Positions 40,598 to 45,058 of a stretch of DNA of 45,058 nt are shown here, piece by piece; the stretch's first letter is position 1; each line of letters starts with the position of its first letter. The position numbers were made by a program, and so were the translations under genes. The notes under the pieces are model-generated. The model was not told the origin of the DNA. It did no database searches and saw only the letters and a program-made list of their open reading frames with translations. The stretch comes from CAZKNJ01 sp964554185 (lineage in GTDB: Bacteria; 4484-113), in contig CAZKNJ010000015.1 in the NCBI GenBank assembly GCA_964554185.1, positions 1 through 45,058 of the forward strand, read 5' to 3'.

Positions 40598-40603
40598 ATT
40601 GTA
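40598..40603 (-). promoter_or_regulatory. -10 element of der
   Basis: Minus strand TACAAT ends eight bases before the der ATG at 40589; no ribosome site or -35 is evident. It suggests a leaderless transcript. Confidence 0.4.
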
Positions 40604-40627
40604 GCGGATTGGGACGAAACCGCGCCG

Positions 40628-42250
40628 CTATTCGGGAATGTACTTGTTCACCAGCGGCATCTGGCGGCCGCGACCGAAGGCGCGTTTGCTGATCTTCAGC
40701 ACCGGCGCGGCCTGGCGGCGCTTGTACTCACTGGTGAACAGCAGCCGGACGCAACGGCGCACTTCTTCGTCCGGGTAACCCCTGGCGGCCAGCCCGGCGG
40801 CCGAAGCCTGCTCTTCCACCAGTTCGTCCACCAGCGGCGACACGATATCGTAGTTGAACGGGTCAACCTGGCCCGGCGCCAGTTCCGCCGAGGGCTTCTT
40901 GGTCAACACGCGCTCGGGAATAGGGCTGCTGAAGCACTCGTTGACCCACCGAGAAACCGCGTAAACCTCGGTCTTGTTTAGGTCGCCGATGACCGCCAGG
41001 GCGCCACACATATCGCCGTAGAGCGTGGCATAGCCCAGCGCGTATTCAGTCTTGTTGCCGGTGGCCAGCAGCAACCGCTTCTGGTCGTTGGATATTTCCA
41101 TTAGGATCTTGCCGCGCTCACGCGCCTGCAGGTTCTCGCGGGTCTCAGGATGCTTGTGCAGCCCGAAGGCGCGAGCGTAACGTTCTTCGGCCAGGCGGAC
41201 GGAATCCTCTATCGGGACCTCGGCGAACTCAATCCCCAGCTTCCGCGCCAGCACGCGGGCATCCTCCAGCGAGTCGGCAATGTTCATCCGGCTGGGCATC
41301 GCCACTCCCAGCACGTTCTCCGGCCCCAGCGCCTGCGCGGCGATGGCAGCTACAAGCGAGCTGTCAATGCCGCCGGAAAGGCCGATGACGCACTTGGTGA
41401 ATCCCTGTTTGTGGTGGAAGTCGCGGGTGCCCACCACGAGCGCGTTGAACACTTCTTCCTCAAAGGACATCGCGGGGGGCTCGGCAGTGCCGACGAAGTC
41501 GTTGCGGCTGCTGTCATATTCCACTATCAGCGCATCCTCCGCGAAGCAGCGCCCGGCAGCAACCAACCTACCATCGCGTCCCACGACCATGGAGCCGCCG
41601 TCGTAAATCAGCTCGCTCTCGGCGCCAAACAGGTTGCAGTAGGCGATGGGCGCTTTGCTGGTGAGGGCGTGGCGGCGCAGCAGTTCGTAGCGCTCGTTCC
41701 ACTTGCCGGCGTTGTAGGGAGACGAGGAGATGTTAAAGATCACCTGCGCGCCCAGCTCCACAAGCCTGGGCACCACCTTGGTCTCGTAGCCTTCGTCCCA
41801 CAGGTCTTCGCAGATAGTCAGCCCGATCTTCACGCCCTTCCATGAGGGCAGCAGCCAGCTCTTGGCCGGGGAGAAATAGCGCCGCTCGTCAAACACGTCG
41901 TAGGTGGGCAGCAGAGTCTTGTGCAAGTAGCCGATGATCTTGCCGTCAATGATGACCGCGCAGGAGTTGTAGAGCTTGCCGCCTTCGCGGCAGGGACAGC
42001 CGAGAAAGACCGAAAGATCCGGCCAGCTGCCACTCGCGTCGCAAACGCTTTCCACCACCTTCTCGCTCCGCTTCAGAAAGTCGCTAAGAAACAGCAGATC
42101 CCTCGGCGGGTAGCCGGTAGTAGCCAGCTCCGGCAGCAGGATGACGTCGCAGCCCCTGGCCGCGGCATCGGCGCATGCCTGCTTGATGCGTTCGCCGTTT
42201 CCGCTGAAATCCCCGACCGTTGTGTTTATCTGGGCAAGATAGACTTTCAC
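40628..42250 (-). CDS. nadE: Glutamine-dependent NAD+ synthetase
   Basis: The enzyme converts nicotinate adenine dinucleotide to NAD+. The 540-residue protein has an N-terminal nitrilase-type glutaminase domain (Glu in LLPELATTGYPP, Lys in LHKTLLPTYDVFDE, Cys in TICEDLWDEG) and a C-terminal ATP pyrophosphatase domain (CVIGLSGGIDSSLVAAIAAQ). I chose the GTG at 42250 because GGGAGG lies six bases upstream; a TTG at 42268 would put that ribosome site inside the gene. It is divergent from the tRNA. Confidence 0.95.
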   Translation of the reverse strand: MKVYLAQINTTVGDFSGNGERIKQACADAAARGCDVILLPELATTGYPPRDLLFLSDFLKRSEKVVESVCDASGSWPDLSVFLGCPCREGGKLYNSCAVIIDGKIIGYLHKTLLPTYDVFDERRYFSPAKSWLLPSWKGVKIGLTICEDLWDEGYETKVVPRLVELGAQVIFNISSSPYNAGKWNERYELLRRHALTSKAPIAYCNLFGAESELIYDGGSMVVGRDGRLVAAGRCFAEDALIVEYDSSRNDFVGTAEPPAMSFEEEVFNALVVGTRDFHHKQGFTKCVIGLSGGIDSSLVAAIAAQALGPENVLGVAMPSRMNIADSLEDARVLARKLGIEFAEVPIEDSVRLAEERYARAFGLHKHPETRENLQARERGKILMEISNDQKRLLLATGNKTEYALGYATLYGDMCGALAVIGDLNKTEVYAVSRWVNECFSSPIPERVLTKKPSAELAPGQVDPFNYDIVSPLVDELVEEQASAAGLAARGYPDEEVRRCVRLLFTSEYKRRQAAPVLKISKRAFGRGRQMPLVNKYIPE

Positions 42251-42270
42251 GGTTTGCCTCCCGTGCAAGG

Positions 42271-42279
42271 ATTCTAACA
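42271..42279 (-). promoter_or_regulatory. Extended -10 promoter of nadE
   Basis: Minus strand TGT followed by TAGAAT (42276-42271); the short leader contains GGGAGG for the GTG start. No good -35. Confidence 0.5.
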
Positions 42280-42318
42280 GACCGCGCCGGCGGGCATACC
42301 CAGACGCACAGTTTTGGC

Positions 42319-42324
42319 TATAAT
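42319..42324 (+). promoter_or_regulatory. -10 element of tRNA-Thr
   Basis: Exact TATAAT eight bases before the 5' end of the tRNA. No clear -35. Confidence 0.55.
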
Positions 42325-42332
42325 AGCGCTGC

Positions 42333-42404
42333 GCCGGCGTAGCTCAGTGGCAGAGCAGCTGATTCGTAATCAGCAGGTCATCGGTTCAAATCCGATCGCC
42401 GGCT
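42333..42404 (+). tRNA. tRNA-Thr, anticodon CGT
   Basis: All four arms fold. The acceptor stem pairs GCCGGCG with CGCCGGC, the D arm is GCTC/GAGC, the anticodon stem GCTGA/TCAGC encloses the loop TTCGTAA with anticodon CGT (reads ACG), and the T arm ATCGG/CCGAT has a TTCAAAT loop. The discriminator is T and CCA is not encoded. The protein gene starts 20 bases after it with no terminator between, so the two are probably co-transcribed. Confidence 0.95.
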
Positions 42405-42424
42405 TAGAAGGAGGTTGAGGGGCG

Positions 42425-43711
42425 ATGAAACAGATTGGACGACTTGTGCTAGTGCTGACGCTTGCCACGCTCAGCGCGACTACGCTCTGCCTGCCGGCGG
42501 TGGCGGACGACCAGCCGGCGGGCAAAGAACATTACTCCGTCTTCTATTCGCCACCGGCACGCGTGGACGCGCTGTTTGACGCCGTGATGGACGCGATGCC
42601 GGCGCAGAACCTGGCGGAAGCGAAGGCGCTGTGGCCGGAGAACGAGTCGGGCAATCCGGAGTACCACTGGGTGCGTCCGGACGAGGAAAGCGTGGCCGCG
42701 ATGGAGGAGGAGTTCGGTGACATGCCGGAGTATTGGCAGTTACGCTACGGCACGTCGGGCGGCTACAGCTTTGAGCGGCTGTGGATGCTGGAGAGGGCGG
42801 TGGAAGTAGCACCGGACGACCCGCTTTCGCTTTACTGCCTGGGCAACGAGGGCTACACCGCCGCCGGACGCCGGCACAACACGGGACTGGATGAGTGGCG
42901 CGTCAGCGAGGAAGAGGTAGCAGCGCTGCAGCACAACGCGGTTGAGCACATCTGCCGGGCGGCGAAGCTGGGATGCGAAGACGCCTTCTACTCCTATGAA
43001 GCCGCGTTCTATCTGCACCTGGACGGTGGGGAACTCGAGCAAGTGCTTGCGCTGCTGCGCCAGGGCAATGAGGCGCCGGTAAACGAGTGGGTGGCGATGT
43101 TCCCCGCGGGCTACATCAACCGCGAGATGAGCGCCATCCGCCAGCGCTACAGCAAAAACGACAGGTACGCTCTGGCGCTGCCCTGGTACATATGCATAGC
43201 CCTACCACGGTTCACTGAACGCATTGACATGGTCAAAGATCTGGCGCAGGCCGCGGCCGACGCCGGGGACACGGACACGCTCAACATGCTCCATCGTTTC
43301 GCCTACCGCTACGCCAGCGAGGGGCAATGCACCTCGGTGCAGGCCATTGTGGGGATAGCCATGGGTTCGGCGGTCGCCCGCCGGGGGCAGGAGATGAGCG
43401 CTGGCAATGGCGATCCCGCGACCGTGCGGGGCTTCATCCGGCTCAACCGGCTGGGAGGAATGGTGTGGGGCCGAAGCAATGGGGCGCACTTCGGCTGGGA
43501 GTGGCGCGCGGCCTCGGAGTTAGGTCTGGACGCCGACCAAAGAAAGGATATTCTCCACCAGCCGTTCTGGGACAACGCCGCCAGGCTGTGGGACTACATG
43601 CTGATGGAGCAGGAGATGTACCGCGTGCGCTGCCAGCCCTGTTTTGACGATCTGATGGAGTTCGATTTCAGCGACCCGGCGGCGTTTGCGCCACCGGAAG
43701 GGGGCAAGTGA
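42425..43711 (+). CDS. Secreted protein of an unknown family, first of two tandem paralogs
   Basis: The 428-residue protein has a signal peptide (MKQIGRLVLVLTLATLSATTLCLPAVA) and then a segment, YSVFYSPPARVDALFDAVMD, repeated in the next gene as YSVLYSPPERVEALFAAFVD. The rest is helical with TPR-like spacing, and both proteins share FGDMPEYWQLRY and a later VHRFA/HRFAYR segment. I do not recognise the family. The ribosome site is AAGGAGGT. The stop overlaps the next start as TGATG, so the pair is translationally coupled. Confidence 0.7.
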   Translation: MKQIGRLVLVLTLATLSATTLCLPAVADDQPAGKEHYSVFYSPPARVDALFDAVMDAMPAQNLAEAKALWPENESGNPEYHWVRPDEESVAAMEEEFGDMPEYWQLRYGTSGGYSFERLWMLERAVEVAPDDPLSLYCLGNEGYTAAGRRHNTGLDEWRVSEEEVAALQHNAVEHICRAAKLGCEDAFYSYEAAFYLHLDGGELEQVLALLRQGNEAPVNEWVAMFPAGYINREMSAIRQRYSKNDRYALALPWYICIALPRFTERIDMVKDLAQAAADAGDTDTLNMLHRFAYRYASEGQCTSVQAIVGIAMGSAVARRGQEMSAGNGDPATVRGFIRLNRLGGMVWGRSNGAHFGWEWRAASELGLDADQRKDILHQPFWDNAARLWDYMLMEQEMYRVRCQPCFDDLMEFDFSDPAAFAPPEGGK

Positions 43712-45058
43712 TGAGAACGCTCTATAGATGCATGGCAGCAGTAATGCTTCTCGTCTTGCTCGGTTGGGGAAGCAGCGCCCTGGCCGACGATGAGGCCGAG
43801 TACTCCGTCCTCTACTCCCCGCCGGAGCGGGTGGAGGCGCTGTTCGCGGCGTTTGTGGATGCGATGCCGCTGCAGACGCGGGAGGACGCGCTGAAGGCCT
43901 TTCAGGCGATGTGGGATGAGAGCGCGAAAGGAACGACGGCGAGCCAAAAGCCTATTACTGGTCCGGATTCGCGGGAACCGGTTCCAATCCCTCGGGCTAC
44001 CTGGTTCACGAGGAGGACATCATCCCGCTTGAAGGCAAGTTCGGCGATATGCCCGAGTACTGGCAGCTGCGGTACTTCCTCAGCGGGGCCGACGTGCCGG
44101 AGAGGATACTGCTGCTCCAGGAAGCTACTGAGGTTGCACCGGATGACGCCGTGTCGCTCTATCTCTACTGGCAGGAAGTCGCCTATCACTGGGGACCTTA
44201 CTGCGGCCTTGGGATGAGATACGAGACGGAAGGCGCAGAGTCACTCACACCGGAGGAACTCGACATCTACCGTAACTGGCCTCAGTTCCCCGCAGAGGGC
44301 ATGGAGCGCGCGGCGCGGATGGAAGGCGGCAACGCGATGATGTATTACTGGACGGCCCAGATGTACGCCCGCCTCGGCGAGTATGAGCACGTGCTGGAGC
44401 TGCTGGAATTGGGGAACAACTGCCCCCACAACGTGGAGGTCAACCTGTTTCCCGCGTCATACATGTATGCGCGGCTCGACGAGTTGACGGACATGGTGGG
44501 TGCCAACCGAGTTGGCTGCCTGGCCACCCTCAAGATGTATCTGGACGCCCAACCGCTGCCCAACTACATCAAGTTGAAGGACACGGTCAAGGAGATGTGC
44601 GTGGCGGCCAACCTGAACGGCGACCTGGAGGCGCTCAATACGGTGCACCGGTTCGCCTGCCGCTTCGGGGAGACGCAGGACGCCCGGCTCATTCAACAGC
44701 TGGTAGCCAAGGTCCTCGTAGGCGTGCTGTCCGACCATGTGTTGTATCTGTGGGGGCCGATGGACCCTGAGGACGTGCGCGGATTCAATGGTCTCTATCA
44801 CAAGCTGGGAATGGTCCTGGGGATGATCAGCGGCTCGCAGGTGTGCAGCCGACACTTCGCTGACGCGTACACGGGGGGCTGGCTGCCCTCGTTCAGCTAC
44901 AACGAGGAGCCGCTGAAACCGGAGGAGCTGATGAAGCTCTTCGACCAGGGGCCGGTCGGCGAGGAGTTTGAGATCAAGGTGCTCGGTAGGAGCATCGCGG
45001 GGATCTTTGAGGACATGGAGAGCTTTGATTACACCGACCCGGCCGCATACCGGGGATA
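43711..45058 (+). pseudogene. Second tandem paralog, frameshifted, cut by the window end
   Basis: The ATG at 43711, with a GGGGG-containing ribosome site, opens a secreted protein like its upstream neighbour (MRTLYRCMAAVMLLVLLGWG). Homology runs to about DESAK and then continues in another frame from about RNDGEPKAYYWSG, through LEGKFGDMPEYWQLRY, to the window end without a stop. The change is a net -1, consistent with one missing base in or beside the GAAAGG run at about 43926-43931. In the original frame translation stops at 44217 in unrelated sequence. It may be a decayed gene or a sequencing error; the second frame looks intact and conserved. It is incomplete at its 3' end. Confidence 0.7.

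Noticed and set aside
43923..43931. Programmed -1 frameshift at GAAAGG
   Set aside because: The zero-frame codons do not form a good slippery heptamer and I see no clear downstream stimulator, so a simple base loss is more likely.
1..45058. CRISPR arrays, insertion sequences, attachment sites, rRNA
   Set aside because: I saw no regularly spaced direct repeats, transposase motifs, flanking inverted repeats, integrase gene or rRNA signature sequence. The one tRNA shows no downstream integrase or repeated 3' end.

Overview
The window is a gene-dense, GC-rich bacterial chromosome segment, about 45 kb, with almost no non-coding DNA. I see no prophage, insertion sequence, CRISPR array or rRNA. The gene set points to a diderm: BamA with POTRA domains, LpxD (lipid A synthesis), several Sec signal peptides and a lipoprotein. 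It also carries genes more typical of Gram-positive and other Terrabacteria lineages: DivIVA, a lipid II flippase of the Amj/YdaH type, YtxH, DUF2225, a CBS-less IMP dehydrogenase (GuaB3 type) and pyruvate:ferredoxin oxidoreductase. A diderm Terrabacteria-side phylum, for example an Armatimonadota-like lineage, with an anaerobic or facultative metabolism, would fit. This placement is inference and not firm.

Layout. 1-5.5 kb (minus strand): a partial lipoprotein, a secreted protein with an internal duplication, a degenerate HD-GYP protein overlapping a MobA-like nucleotidyltransferase, then rho. 5.5-9.4 kb (minus): a purine operon guaB3-guaA-hpt with a near-consensus promoter, and a Nudix hydrolase. 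9.4-19.6 kb (plus): plsX, fabH, fabD, secD, secF, recJ, a bifunctional (p)ppGpp synthetase/hydrolase and dtd. 19.6-23.7 kb (minus): a secreted 5'-nucleotidase-like protein that has lost its metal ligands and carries a BsuPI domain, then amj, then miaA. 23.8-28.6 kb (plus): a small membrane protein, bamA, an unknown exported protein and lpxD, an envelope biogenesis block. 28.6-29.8 kb (minus): divIVA and an HD phosphohydrolase. 30.2-34.5 kb (plus): the large PFOR gene behind a structured leader, an intrinsic terminator, then a metallo-beta-lactamase fold hydrolase. 34.5-36.5 kb (minus): a RimK-like ligase, YtxH and a coiled-coil membrane protein. 36.5-39.2 kb (plus): DUF2225, phosphoesterase, isochorismatase-like and DUF721/DciA-like genes with overlapping junctions. 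39.2-42.3 kb (minus): der and nadE. 42.3 kb to the end (plus): tRNA-Thr(CGT) followed by two tandem secreted paralogs of unknown family, the second frameshifted and cut by the window edge.

Regulatory signals stand out because they are AT-rich in a GC-rich background. Exact TATAAT hexamers lie before ten genes. In several cases the -10 element is only 7-12 nt from the start codon with no Shine-Dalgarno sequence, which suggests leaderless mRNAs. Three of the four convergent gene pairs end on one shared CTAG, so the two genes use overlapping TAG stop codons. I found no single dramatic new multi-gene system. The best candidates for new biology are the structured pfor leader, the leaderless promoter architecture, the CTAG-locked gene ends, the inactive-looking HD-GYP and 5'-nucleotidase proteins, the unknown gene between bamA and lpxD, and the tandem secreted family after the tRNA.
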